Below, in pieces: positions 1 to 7,504 of a stretch of DNA of 29,303 nucleotides. Position 1 is the first letter of the stretch; every line of letters begins with the position of its first letter. Location of the stretch: positions 1-29,303 of the IMG/VR virus record IMGVR_UViG_3300042288_000055. One strand, 5' to 3'. The translations under genes were made by a program, and so were the position numbers. The notes beneath the pieces were generated by a model. The model worked only from the letters and a program-made list of their open reading frames with translations, had not been told where the DNA came from and searched no databases. The DNA comes from a virus.

Positions 1-246
1 AGAAAGCAAATCATTCAGTTTGCCGCAGAAAACTGGGGGATAGGCGATCGCCAGGCTGATGCTTACATTGCTCGCGCCCGCGAGCTTTTGGCCCTAGACG
101 CTGAGCTAGCGCGCCCTCAGTGGATGGAGTCAGCTTTGGCTAGGTTGCTTGAATACGAGCGTCGCGCTGCTGATAAGGACCAGATCAACACTGCGCTCAT
201 AGCGCTAGACAAGCAAGCGCGGCTGCTGCGGTTTGAAATGTCGTGA
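1..246 (+). CDS. Terminase small subunit, 5' truncated by window edge
   Basis: The frame is open from base 1 to a TGA at 244-246 and gives 81 residues with no start, so the N-terminus lies outside the window. The visible part begins KQIIQFAAENWGIGDRQADA, which reads like the helical DNA-binding segment of phage small terminases, and continues as a charged helix ending LLRFEMS. Small terminases recognise the packaging site and load the large subunit. Position is the main support: the stop overlaps the GTG start of the large terminase by four bases (GTGA), implying translational coupling. The sequence match alone is modest, so the name rests on context plus length and helical character. Confidence 0.7.
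   Translation, partial: RKQIIQFAAENWGIGDRQADAYIARARELLALDAELARPQWMESALARLLEYERRAADKDQINTALIALDKQARLLRFEMS
44..51. repeat. HIP1 octamer GCGATCGC
   Basis: Exact copy of the highly iterated palindrome of cyanobacterial genomes, inside the small terminase gene. Confidence 0.8.
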
Positions 247-1592
247 GCCTTGTTGCAGGTATCTGCGAAGATACGCCGCTGCTTAGTTTCATGGAGATGC
301 CAACAGCAGCATCCATGGATGAGGTGTTGGTAAGCATCCGCAATGACCTGCATCCCGGCCAGCTTGCGTTTGTGGATGACACCGCAACGCAGATTATTGG
401 CATCTCGGCTGGTTATGGCGCCGGCAAGACTAGGGCGTTATGTGCTAAGGCAGTGATGCTTGCGCTTTCAAATCAGGGCTTCATTGGTTGCGTGATGGAG
501 CCGACCGGGATCCTAGTGCGCGACATCTGGGTGCAAGACTTCGATGACTTCTTAGAGGCGTACGACATCCCGTACACCTTCCGCGCTAGCCCATTGCCGG
601 AGTACATGCTGCACCTGCCGGGCGGCGATACCAAGATCCTGTGCCGCAGCTTCGAGAACTGGTCACGCATCATTGGCCTCAACCTTGCATGGGTGCTAGC
701 GGATGAGATCGACACCGTGACGCCTGCCATTGCCAACAAGGCATTTCCTAAGATTCTTGGTCGCTTGCGGTCTGGCAATGTCAGGCAGTTTGCAGCAGCA
801 TCGACGCCCGAGGGGTTTCGGTGGATGTGGAATACCTTCGGCAGTGATGACGCCCAGCAGCGCACTGATCGCAAGTTGATCAAGATGCGCACTGCTGATA
901 ACCCACACTTACCGCCGGACTTCATCGAGCGGCTGCAAGCCAACTACGACCCGCAATTGTTACGCGCATACCTCGACGGTGAGTTTGTCAACCTCACCAC
1001 TGGCCAGGTATATGACCGCTTTGATCGCGCCAAGCACATCATCACCGACCTGCCAGACATCAGCGAGCAACCGTTGCGCGTTGGCGTTGACTTCAACATT
1101 GGCAATATGTCAGCCGTCATCGCCATCAGGCAAAGCAACACCCTGCTAGTAGTTGATGAGATATCTGGCGCGCATGACACCGACGCCTTGGCGCAGGAGA
1201 TCAAGCGCCGCTACCCCGATCACCGCATCTACGCATACCCAGATGCCAGCGGTGGTAACCGCAGCACTAATGCAAGCCAAACCGATATTCAGATCTTGGA
1301 GTCCTATGGCTTCAGCAACCAATCACCTAAGAGCAACCCTGGCGTTCGTGATCGCGTGGCTGCTGTTCAAGCTTTGCTGGAAAACGGCAAAGGCCAAGTC
1401 AGGCTCACCATTGCAGCCACCTGCCGCAAGGTGATCGAATGCTTAGAGCTGCAGAGCTACAGCGAGAAAGGCGACCCCGATAAGGATGGCGGCTACGACC
1501 ACATGAACGACGCATTGGGTTACGTCATATGGCGTGAGTTCAACCCATTACATGCAGGCGCTGGACGTGGAACTGGCGTAAGGCTGTATTAG
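243..1592 (+). CDS. terL: Terminase large subunit (packaging ATPase and nuclease)
   Basis: This is the motor that pumps DNA into the prohead and cuts the concatemer. The 449 residues hold the ATPase first: Walker A at about 55-63 (SAGYGAGKT), Walker B at about 150-156 (WVLADEID) and the coupling motif AASTPEG near 185-191. The RNase H-like nuclease follows, with acidic residues in GVDFNIGN (D283), YPDASGG (D334) and DHMNDALGY (D419, D423). Length is usual for the family. The start is a GTG overlapping the upstream stop by four bases; an in-frame ATG at 291 is the alternative but would break the overlap. It is followed by the portal gene, the usual order. Identification is secure. Confidence 0.96.
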   Translation: MSLVAGICEDTPLLSFMEMPTAASMDEVLVSIRNDLHPGQLAFVDDTATQIIGISAGYGAGKTRALCAKAVMLALSNQGFIGCVMEPTGILVRDIWVQDFDDFLEAYDIPYTFRASPLPEYMLHLPGGDTKILCRSFENWSRIIGLNLAWVLADEIDTVTPAIANKAFPKILGRLRSGNVRQFAAASTPEGFRWMWNTFGSDDAQQRTDRKLIKMRTADNPHLPPDFIERLQANYDPQLLRAYLDGEFVNLTTGQVYDRFDRAKHIITDLPDISEQPLRVGVDFNIGNMSAVIAIRQSNTLLVVDEISGAHDTDALAQEIKRRYPDHRIYAYPDASGGNRSTNASQTDIQILESYGFSNQSPKSNPGVRDRVAAVQALLENGKGQVRLTIAATCRKVIECLELQSYSEKGDPDKDGGYDHMNDALGYVIWREFNPLHAGAGRGTGVRLY

Positions 1593-1616
1593 GCTGACGG
1601 CAGCTTGACGTAGAAC

Positions 1617-3062
1617 ATGTATTCGGGCCTTGGCGCATACGACCGACCTCTAACAGAGCGCAAGGTAACTCGCGTTCAAGACCCGAACACTGCCTGGTAC
1701 GCGCAGGAAGCGCACTGGATCTTGATTGAAGATCTACTGCAAGGCACCTTTGGGATGCGGCAGAAGCATCGCCGCTACCTACCGCAGGAACCTAGGGAGC
1801 AGGATGAGTCATACGATAACCGCCTAGCGCGTAGCGTATGCCCGCCGTACTACCAGCGCCTTGAGCGGTTGCTGGCTGGTATGTTGACGCGCAAGCCGGT
1901 GCGGTTGGTTGATACCAGCGACACTATCACCGAGCAGCTATTTGATGTTGACCTCAACGGTAATGACCTCAACGTCTGGACATACGAATCAGCACGCAAG
2001 ATGGTGCGTTATGGGCACGTTGGTACATTGGTGGATGCACCTGCTGATGGCGGTAGACCCTATTGGGTGACATATACGCCGCGCCAGATTTTAGGATGGA
2101 GAACTGAAGCAAAGGAAGGTAAGCAGGAGCTAACCATGCTGCGCCTACAAGAGGTAGCCAGCGTGCCCGATGGCTTGTACGGCGAGAAGCTAGTGCAGCA
2201 GGTGCGTGTATTAACGCCTGGTGAATATGAGATCCATCAGAAGGATGACAAGGGTGACTTCCGCGTTGTAGATGAAGGCCGCACCAGCCTTAGCTCGATC
2301 CCGTTCAGCATCGCCTACTCCAACCGCATTGGCTTCATGGAGTCACGGCCGCCGCTGGAGGATATTGCAGAGCTGAACCTAAAGACCTATCAGATCCAGT
2401 CAGACCTTGACAACCAGCTACATATCTCAGCCGTGCCGATGCTGGCCTTTTACGGCTTCCCATCAAGCGCCGAGGAGGTATCAGCAGGTCCCGGTGAAGC
2501 CATTGCATTTCCTGCTGAAGGGCGCGCTGAGTACATCGAACCCGGTGGTACCAGTTTCCAGTACCAGTTCAAGCGGCTAGAAGCATTGGCGATGCAGATC
2601 AACGAGCTGGGGCTATCAGCAGTGCTAGGCCAAAAGCTGACCGCTGAAACTGCTGAAGCCAAGCGCATCAACCGCAGCCAAGGCGACAGCACCATGATGG
2701 TGATTGCGCAGAATATGCAAGACATGATCGACAACTGCCTGCAGTTTCATGCGCAGTACCTCGGCCAAAATGAAGCCGCCGGTAGCAGCCGCGTCAACCG
2801 TGACTTTATGGGCACCAGGCTTGAACCGCAGGAGATCAACAGCCTGCTGCAGCTTTACACTGCAGGGACCATCACCCAAGAAACCTTGCTGCAGCAATTG
2901 TCTGATGGTGAGGTGCTAGGCGATGACTTCGACGTTGAGGAAGAACTAGATGCCACATCAAGTGCGGGAATGGATTTACGACCTGCTGGACCACCTGATC
3001 AGTTGGTTGATCGACGTGGCAGTGATGATCGAACCGGAGAAGCCGAGACAGCAGGAGCTTGA
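1617..3062 (+). CDS. Portal protein (DUF4055-like)
   Basis: The dodecameric portal forms the DNA channel at one capsid vertex and docks the terminase. The 481-residue product has the head-proximal pattern seen in DUF4055 portal-like proteins: FGMRQKHRRYLPQEP, then SYDNRLARSVCPPYYQRLER and LLAGMLTRKPVRL within the first 110 residues, and a helical segment ending in the NRSQGD region (about 345-360). The position between terminase and minor head protein fits. The last 37 or so residues are rich in Asp, Arg, Pro and Gly and look unlike the rest; this stretch is overlapped in another frame by the gene starting at 2950. No clear ribosome binding site precedes the ATG. Confidence 0.9.
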   Translation: MYSGLGAYDRPLTERKVTRVQDPNTAWYAQEAHWILIEDLLQGTFGMRQKHRRYLPQEPREQDESYDNRLARSVCPPYYQRLERLLAGMLTRKPVRLVDTSDTITEQLFDVDLNGNDLNVWTYESARKMVRYGHVGTLVDAPADGGRPYWVTYTPRQILGWRTEAKEGKQELTMLRLQEVASVPDGLYGEKLVQQVRVLTPGEYEIHQKDDKGDFRVVDEGRTSLSSIPFSIAYSNRIGFMESRPPLEDIAELNLKTYQIQSDLDNQLHISAVPMLAFYGFPSSAEEVSAGPGEAIAFPAEGRAEYIEPGGTSFQYQFKRLEALAMQINELGLSAVLGQKLTAETAEAKRINRSQGDSTMMVIAQNMQDMIDNCLQFHAQYLGQNEAAGSSRVNRDFMGTRLEPQEINSLLQLYTAGTITQETLLQQLSDGEVLGDDFDVEEELDATSSAGMDLRPAGPPDQLVDRRGSDDRTGEAETAGA

Positions 3063-3282
3063 CTATCACGTCAGCAGCCTGCCGGATGAGATCTTAGCGA
3101 TCGTGCGCGTTAGCTGGTATGTAGACGGCAAACCAGATGAAATAGACGAGATGGTGCTGATGGAAGATGGCCAAAACGGTTATGACGCATTTGCCGCAGT
3201 TGTTAGCGGCGCATTACAAGGCGGCGCTAATGTCAGCATCCGATCAGGGTATGCCGCTAAGGATTTAGGCATCATCCAATGA
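2950..3282 (+). CDS. Small hypothetical head-region protein overlapping the portal 3' end
   Basis: A 110-residue protein of unknown function. Two things argue it is real despite a 113-base overlap with the portal gene. The ATG at 2950 has a good Shine-Dalgarno-like GAGGAAG a few bases upstream, and its stop overlaps the next gene's ATG by four bases (ATGA at 3279). The N-terminus (residues 8-25, WIYDLLDHLISWLIDVAV) is a strongly hydrophobic/amphipathic helix, and the rest is acidic. An in-frame ATG at 3025 would give 85 residues with less overlap. Probably translated with the head genes; role unknown. Confidence 0.65.
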   Translation: MPHQVREWIYDLLDHLISWLIDVAVMIEPEKPRQQELDYHVSSLPDEILAIVRVSWYVDGKPDEIDEMVLMEDGQNGYDAFAAVVSGALQGGANVSIRSGYAAKDLGIIQ

Positions 3283-4463
3283 GCACACCTGAGTCGCTAT
3301 ATCGCAATGCAATTGACCTTAACCGCTACAGCAACAGCGTGGCGCGGCGTGTCATTAATGCGTACAACGACATCATTATTGATGCAGTTAACCAGTTGCG
3401 TGTAATTGACGATTTAGCGGCACCGGATAAGGCGGCTAGGTTGCGTGGCATCTTGGCGCAGCTCAAGCAGTCGTTAGCAGGATGGGCAGGTGACGCAACC
3501 GAATTAACTGCAACCGAGCTGCAAGGATTGGCGGAGTTGCAATCTGAGTTTGTAACTCAAGAGTTGCGTAAGGCATTGCCGGTTGGTAGCCGTGATGCAG
3601 TACGCACCGTGGAGATCAGCCCGCAGTTTGCGCAGTCGGTGGTCACCACTGACCCGACGCAGCTCAACGTGGTGGCGCTTAGCGATGACCTGTTTGCAGC
3701 AGTGCAGGGCGCACCGCAGACATTCAGCCTTACTGCTGCCAAGGGTGCCACTATTACGCTGCCCAATGGTGAGGTCATAACCAAGGCATTTCGTGGTGTT
3801 GCCGTTGACCAAGCTGAGCGGTTTAGCCAGGTGGTACGGCAAGGTTTGCTGACGGGTGAAACTACGCCCGACATCGCCAAGCGGTTGATTGGTAGCCTGC
3901 AATTTGGCGAGGAAGCCAAGACCGTACGGCAACTGGTAGCAGCAGGCGGGCAAGCAACAGCCGTAGCCGATAATCAAATCATTACGCTAGTACGCACCAG
4001 CATCAATCAAGTTGCAAACACCGCCAGCCAGCAGGTATATGAAGCCAACCAAGACATTACTAAAAAATATCGCTATGTGGCAACACTGGATACCCGCACC
4101 AGCAGCATTTGTCGTGCATTGGATGGTCGAGAGTTTGAATACGGCAAGGGTCCGATGCCGCCGCAGCATTTCAACTGCAGGTCAACGACAGTGCCGGTGA
4201 TCGATCCAGACATCCTGCCGCCATCAACCACGGCAACTAGGGCTAGCAAAGATGGCCAAGTGCCAATCAATCAAAGCTATGGCGAGTGGCTAGCCAAGCA
4301 ACCACGCAGCGTGCAAGCTGATGCGCTAGGCCCCGGCAAGGTTGCATACTTTAACAGGCTGGCGGATAAGTACGGGCCACGCAATGCCATCGCAAAACTG
4401 GTGCGTGATGATGGCGCAGAGGTAACATTAGAGCAGCTTCGTAAACGATATGGGCCTGCCTAA
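3279..4463 (+). CDS. Minor head protein, Mu gpF / SPP1 gp7-like
   Basis: A 394-residue minor capsid or head morphogenesis protein that in related phages associates with the portal or ejected DNA. The C-terminal half carries the diagnostic Mu F motif: YVATLDTRTSSICRALDG, then PPQHFNCRSTTVPV, with paired cysteines and histidine at about 275-307. A further conserved tail follows (SYGEWLAKQPRSVQADALGP and then YGPRNAIAKLVR). The N-terminal half is helical. The start overlaps the upstream stop as ATGA. Order portal then gpF-like protein is classical. Confidence 0.9.
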   Translation: MSTPESLYRNAIDLNRYSNSVARRVINAYNDIIIDAVNQLRVIDDLAAPDKAARLRGILAQLKQSLAGWAGDATELTATELQGLAELQSEFVTQELRKALPVGSRDAVRTVEISPQFAQSVVTTDPTQLNVVALSDDLFAAVQGAPQTFSLTAAKGATITLPNGEVITKAFRGVAVDQAERFSQVVRQGLLTGETTPDIAKRLIGSLQFGEEAKTVRQLVAAGGQATAVADNQIITLVRTSINQVANTASQQVYEANQDITKKYRYVATLDTRTSSICRALDGREFEYGKGPMPPQHFNCRSTTVPVIDPDILPPSTTATRASKDGQVPINQSYGEWLAKQPRSVQADALGPGKVAYFNRLADKYGPRNAIAKLVRDDGAEVTLEQLRKRYGPA

Positions 4464-4746
4464 CCTCCGGCACTTCACGCCCGCTGGCATCAGCTCTGAT
4501 CCTGTCGAGGCATTGGCAGGTGAAGCATGGGTGCCGGCTATCTACACCGATAAGGGCTGGGCAACAGCAGACGGCGCTAACCTGCTACTAGGTATCGAGG
4601 AATGGCGTCATGCCGCTGAAGAAGGGCAAGTCACAACAGACGATCTCGGGCAACATCAAAACCGAGATGAAGGCGGGCAAGCCGCAAAAGCAAGCAATCG
4701 CAATCGCGCTGTCAAAAGCCGGCAAGTCACGCAAGCCGAAGGGTAA
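4450..4746 (+). CDS. Hypothetical protein bridging the minor head gene and the basic mini-genes
   Basis: An open frame of 98 residues whose ATG lies 14 bases inside the end of the minor head gene. The first half ([20 protein letters not shown], residues 25-44) looks like a normal folded protein. The second half, from about residue 55, is polar, rich in Gln, Asn and Arg, and overlaps in a different frame the better supported gene at 4610. No clear ribosome binding site. It fills an otherwise empty 146-base gap, which favours translation, but the long overlap leaves doubt about the true end. Function unknown. Confidence 0.4.
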   Translation: MGLPNLRHFTPAGISSDPVEALAGEAWVPAIYTDKGWATADGANLLLGIEEWRHAAEEGQVTTDDLGQHQNRDEGGQAAKASNRNRAVKSRQVTQAEG

Positions 4747-4753
4747 GAAGTGA
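4610..4753 (+). CDS. Very small basic protein, DUF6496-like
   Basis: A 47-residue protein starting [20 protein letters not shown] and continuing with [18 protein letters not shown], a pattern I recognise from small phage and bacterial DUF6496 proteins often found near head genes. It is lysine-rich and highly basic, so nucleic-acid binding or a packaged protein is plausible but unproven. The start has a good GAGGAA ribosome binding site eight bases upstream. The stop shares its last base with the ATG of the next small gene (TGATG at 4751-4755). Confidence 0.8.
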   Translation: MPLKKGKSQQTISGNIKTEMKAGKPQKQAIAIALSKAGKSRKPKGKK

Positions 4754-4920
4754 TGCCTAAGAAGCCTGGCCTATACGCCAACATCAACGCAAAACGCGAG
4801 CGCATTGAAGCTGGCAGCAGCGAACGCATGGCGCGTAAAGGCGAAGCTGGCAGGCCATCTGCTGCTGCATTTAAGGCTGCTGCTAAAACCGCGAAGAAAC
4901 CTAAGCGCAAGAAAAAGTGA
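4753..4920 (+). CDS. Very small basic protein beginning [11 protein letters not shown]
   Basis: A 55-residue protein with N-terminus [20 protein letters not shown] and a Lys/Ala-rich C-terminus ending KKPKRKKK. I recall similar proteins in phage head regions, usually beside the DUF6496-like protein, as here. Strong basic charge and small size suggest contact with DNA or with the acidic scaffold; that is inference. The ATG overlaps the previous stop (TGATG), and its own TGA overlaps the GTG of the next gene (GTGA), so three mini-genes appear translationally coupled. Confidence 0.75.
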   Translation: MPKKPGLYANINAKRERIEAGSSERMARKGEAGRPSAAAFKAAAKTAKKPKRKKK

Positions 4921-5189
4921 TCACCTATCGCGGCGAGCAGTTTGAGGGTTACAACAAACCCAAGCGGACGCCTAGCAACCCAAACAAGTCTCATGCGGTG
5001 CTCGCCAAAGACGGCGACACCATCAGGCTCATACGTTTCGGACAGCAGGGCGTATCTGGCTCACCAGCACGAACAGGAGAATCAGCAGCGGACAAGGCCA
5101 GAAGGGCATCATTTAAGGCCAGGCACGCTAGCAACATCGCCAAAGGTAAGCTAAGTGCTGCTTACTGGGCCGATAAGGTAAAGTGGTGA
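4917..5189 (+). CDS. Small conserved basic protein (DUF6321-like)
   Basis: Ninety residues from a GTG that overlaps the previous stop by four bases. Conserved-looking blocks are KPKRTPSNPNKSHAVLAKDG, IRLIRFGQQGV and a C-terminal ARRASFKARHASNIAKGKLS ending AAYWADKVKW. This arrangement matches a family of small phage-borne proteins of unknown function that I recall as DUF6321; the number is from memory. It completes the trio of coupled basic mini-genes between the minor head protein and the scaffold. Function unknown; association with DNA or capsid assembly is a guess from charge and position. Confidence 0.75.
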   Translation: MITYRGEQFEGYNKPKRTPSNPNKSHAVLAKDGDTIRLIRFGQQGVSGSPARTGESAADKARRASFKARHASNIAKGKLSAAYWADKVKW

Positions 5190-5196
5190 CGCACTA

Positions 5197-5211
5197 TATC
5201 CCTGCGGGATA
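5197..5211 (+). promoter_or_regulatory. Perfect 6-bp hairpin just before the scaffold start
   Basis: TATCCC and GGGATA flank a TGC loop. The hairpin ends three bases before the scaffold ATG at 5215, and its 3' arm contains the only SD-like GGGA for that gene, so folding would hide the ribosome binding site. There is no T-run, so it is not a typical terminator. Confidence 0.45.
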
Positions 5212-5214
5212 AGC

Positions 5215-5874
5215 ATGTCCGAAGAAATCCAAACTCAGGAGCCTGCGGCTACTGATGCAATGCAACGCAGCATTGAAGCACTGGAACGCAAGAACCAAGA
5301 GCTGATTGCTGAATTGCGCACCGCTAAGTCAAAGAAGTTACCAGATGGCGTTGATGTCGATGAGCTACTTGAGTTCAAGCGACGCGCTGAGCAATCTGAA
5401 CTTGAATCGCAAGGTAAGTACAGCGAAGCAAGACAAGCTTTGGAGCAGCAGTACCGTGAGGCGACGGCGCAAAAGGACCAGCGCATCGCCGAACTTGAAG
5501 TCCGCGTCCGTGAGCTTGAACTCGTTACGCCAGCCGTAACAGCACTAGCTGATCTGGTGCATGACCCTGACATGGTGCTCAAGACCAAGTTGAGCAGCGA
5601 CCAAATCGAGCGTGACCCTGACGGCACGGTGGTAGTAGTCGATGGCTACCAACGCACACCAGTGAGCGAATGGGCTAAAACCTTGCCAGCATGGATGCAA
5701 AAGCAACCAAGGCCACAAGGTAGCGGCGCACCATCAGGGCGCAGCAGTGGTGAGATGCCATTAGGCGTCAAGAACCCATTTGCGCAGGAGTCATTTAATC
5801 TCACCGAGCAATCACGACTGTTTCGTACAGACCGTGATATGTACGAACGATTGAAGACTGCTGCAGCACGCTAA
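5215..5874 (+). CDS. Capsid scaffolding protein
   Basis: A 219-residue, strongly helical and charged protein directly upstream of the major capsid gene, the standard scaffold position. Residues about 14-105 are almost continuous coiled coil (IEALERKNQELIAELRTAKS, later ALEQQYREATAQKDQRIAEL). A linker follows with a KLSSDQIERDPDG block, then a Pro/Gly/Ser-rich stretch (about 165-185) and a C-terminal segment containing NPFAQESFNLTEQSRLFRTD near 196-215, which may be the capsid-binding part. No protease-like motif is visible, so the scaffold is either expelled or cleaved by something else. The family has poor sequence conservation, so the call rests on architecture and order. Confidence 0.85.
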   Translation: MSEEIQTQEPAATDAMQRSIEALERKNQELIAELRTAKSKKLPDGVDVDELLEFKRRAEQSELESQGKYSEARQALEQQYREATAQKDQRIAELEVRVRELELVTPAVTALADLVHDPDMVLKTKLSSDQIERDPDGTVVVVDGYQRTPVSEWAKTLPAWMQKQPRPQGSGAPSGRSSGEMPLGVKNPFAQESFNLTEQSRLFRTDRDMYERLKTAAAR

Positions 5875-5896
5875 GCTATCTGCAACCGGCTGCGCT

Positions 5897-5919
5897 GGTG
5901 ATCGGGCTGCGCCCACACC
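5897..5919 (+). promoter_or_regulatory. Interrupted hairpin in the leader of the major capsid gene
   Basis: GGTG and CACC form an outer stem and GGGC and GCCC an inner stem around a TGC loop, with a small internal loop (ATC against A). It lies in the 71-base gap between scaffold and major capsid genes, followed by no T-tract. It may be an mRNA stabilising or processing element for the abundant capsid message; this is inference. Confidence 0.35.
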
Positions 5920-5945
5920 GTAAACCCATTCTTTCGAGATGAATC

Positions 5946-6974
5946 ATGGCGACTCTTCGCTCTGACATCATCATCCCCGAGATTTTCACGCCTTACGTCA
6001 TTGAGCAAACCACCCTTCGTGATGCCTTCTTGGCTAGCGGCGTGGTTCAACCAATGGCTGAGCTGAATGCTACCGAGGGTGGTGACTATATCAATGTCCC
6101 CTTCTTCAAAGCCAACCTGTCTGGCGACTTTGAAGTGCTGACTGACAGCACCTCACTGACACCTGGCAAGATCACTGCTGACAAGCAGGTTGGCGTTATC
6201 CTGCACCGTGGTCGTGCTTTTGAGTCACGCGACCTCGCAGCTCTTGCTGCTGGCGCTGACCCCATGGCTGCTATCGGCGCCAAGATCGCTGATTATGTTG
6301 CCAACCAACGTCAGAAGGATCTGCTGTCTTGCCTTGCTGGTGTCTTCGGCACCCTCGGCACTACTAGCGCATCTGCTGCTTTCTTTGGCCTTACCATCGA
6401 CGGCGAATCTGGCGACACCCCTACGGTGTTGAGCCCCCGTCATGTTGCGGAAGCCCGCAGCCTGCTGGGTGACCAAGGCGACAAGCTGGCAGCCGTTGCC
6501 ATGCACTCCAAGGTCTACTACGACCTGGTTGAGCGCAAGGCGATTGATTATGTCAGCACCCTTGATGCTCGCGGCACCAGCACCACCCAGTCTGGCGGCA
6601 GCATCTCTGGCGCATACGGCGGCGACAACTCCGTGCCTACCTACATGGGTCTGCGCGTAATCGTCTCTGACGATGTGCAAACTGAAGGCACTGGCTCCAC
6701 CAGTGAGTATGCCACCTACTTCTTCACCCAAGGCGCTGTTGCCTCTGGTGAGCAGATGGGAATGCAGACAGAAACTGATCGCGATATTTTAGCTAAGTCC
6801 GACGCTATGTCGATTGACCTTCACTACTGCTACCACCCCGTTGGCAGCAAGTGGGCTGTGACAACCTCTAACCCGACTCGCGCTCAACTGGCAACAGTTG
6901 GTAACTGGTCGAAGGTGTACGAACTCAAGAACCTTGGGATCGTGCGGGCTACAAACACCTCTAACTTCGATTGA
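5946..6974 (+). CDS. Major capsid protein
   Basis: A 342-residue shell protein, expected HK97 fold. N-terminal part: SDIIIPEIFTPYVIEQTTLR, then GGDYINVPFF at about residue 45 and TPGKITADKQVGVILHRGRA near 70-92, a pattern common in capsid proteins of this length. The middle region carries YVANQRQKDLLSCLAGVFG and the AVAMHSKVYYDLVERKAIDY helix/strand (about 184-203). The C-terminus has LRVIVSDDV and WAVTTSNPTRAQLA. The gene follows the scaffold and precedes a small decoration-like gene. No protease domain is fused and no long N-terminal delta domain is evident, in line with a separate scaffold. Confidence 0.9.
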   Translation: MATLRSDIIIPEIFTPYVIEQTTLRDAFLASGVVQPMAELNATEGGDYINVPFFKANLSGDFEVLTDSTSLTPGKITADKQVGVILHRGRAFESRDLAALAAGADPMAAIGAKIADYVANQRQKDLLSCLAGVFGTLGTTSASAAFFGLTIDGESGDTPTVLSPRHVAEARSLLGDQGDKLAAVAMHSKVYYDLVERKAIDYVSTLDARGTSTTQSGGSISGAYGGDNSVPTYMGLRVIVSDDVQTEGTGSTSEYATYFFTQGAVASGEQMGMQTETDRDILAKSDAMSIDLHYCYHPVGSKWAVTTSNPTRAQLATVGNWSKVYELKNLGIVRATNTSNFD

Positions 6975-6985
6975 GGTAACTAATC

Positions 6986-7399
6986 ATGGCTTCTATCTTT
7001 GAACTTGGCGACATTCCCGGCGGCTTGCTGCCAGGACAAATCACCCTTGCGGCGCCTACGGCTACCGCTACACTGACCGCTGCCCAAAGCTACAACTCGA
7101 TTGTCCGTGGCGTCCCATCCGCTGCGGCAACTTACACCACAGCAACTGCTGCGGCTGTAGTAGCTGCAATCGGCGGCGATTGCGCGATTGGCACTAGCTT
7201 TCGTATCGTTGTTATCAACGCATCCGCTGGCGCCAATACAATTACCGTTGCAGGCGGCTCTGGCGTAACTGTCAGTGGCGTGGCAACCGTAGTGCAAAAC
7301 GCATCCAAGGAGTTCATCGGCTACGTTGCTGCTGTTGAATCAGGCTCTGAAGCAATTACGCTTTATGGCCTAGGTTCTACTGCTGCTGCTGCTGCTTAA
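6986..7399 (+). CDS. Putative head decoration or stabilisation protein
   Basis: A 137-residue protein very rich in Ala, Thr, Val and Gly with a predicted beta character (ITLAAPTATATLTAAQSYNS, then NTITVAGGSGVTVSGVATVV) and a polyalanine end coded by consecutive GCT codons. It lies 11 bases after the major capsid gene and just before a terminator, the place where siphoviruses encode trimeric decoration proteins. No diagnostic motif, so the name comes from position, size and composition. A short head fibre is the alternative. Confidence 0.55.
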   Translation: MASIFELGDIPGGLLPGQITLAAPTATATLTAAQSYNSIVRGVPSAAATYTTATAAAVVAAIGGDCAIGTSFRIVVINASAGANTITVAGGSGVTVSGVATVVQNASKEFIGYVAAVESGSEAITLYGLGSTAAAAA

Positions 7400-7433
7400 T
7401 GGGCTTGTTCGCCTTCCGGCGACTGCGTGAACA

Positions 7434-7467
7434 AGAGGCTGCTTCTACGGAGGCGGCCTCTCTTTCT
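7434..7467 (+). terminator. Terminator after the capsid genes
   Basis: AGAGGCTGC pairs with GCGGCCTCT (nine pairs, one G-U) around an 11-base loop and is followed by CTTTCT. The U-tract is weak, so partial readthrough is likely. A further CTTGTTC/GAACAAG repeat (7404-7436) partly overlaps the left arm and could be an alternative fold. The position, just after the capsid and decoration genes, suits lowering expression of the connectors. Confidence 0.55.
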
Positions 7468-7504
7468 ATTGCAGAGCCTAAACTGATACCAACGGAGCCG
7501 GACA

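Noticed and set aside
473-943. 156-codon minus-strand open frame inside the large terminase gene
   Set aside because: It is the antisense shadow of conserved ATPase motifs; composition is rich in Arg/Ser/Cys with no recognisable motif.
3504-3977. 157-codon minus-strand open frame in the minor head gene
   Set aside because: Antisense to a well supported Mu gpF-like gene, Cys/Leu-rich pseudo-protein with no supporting start context.
6225-6731. 168-codon minus-strand open frame in the major capsid gene
   Set aside because: Lies wholly antisense to the capsid gene; biased codon use produces long shadows there.
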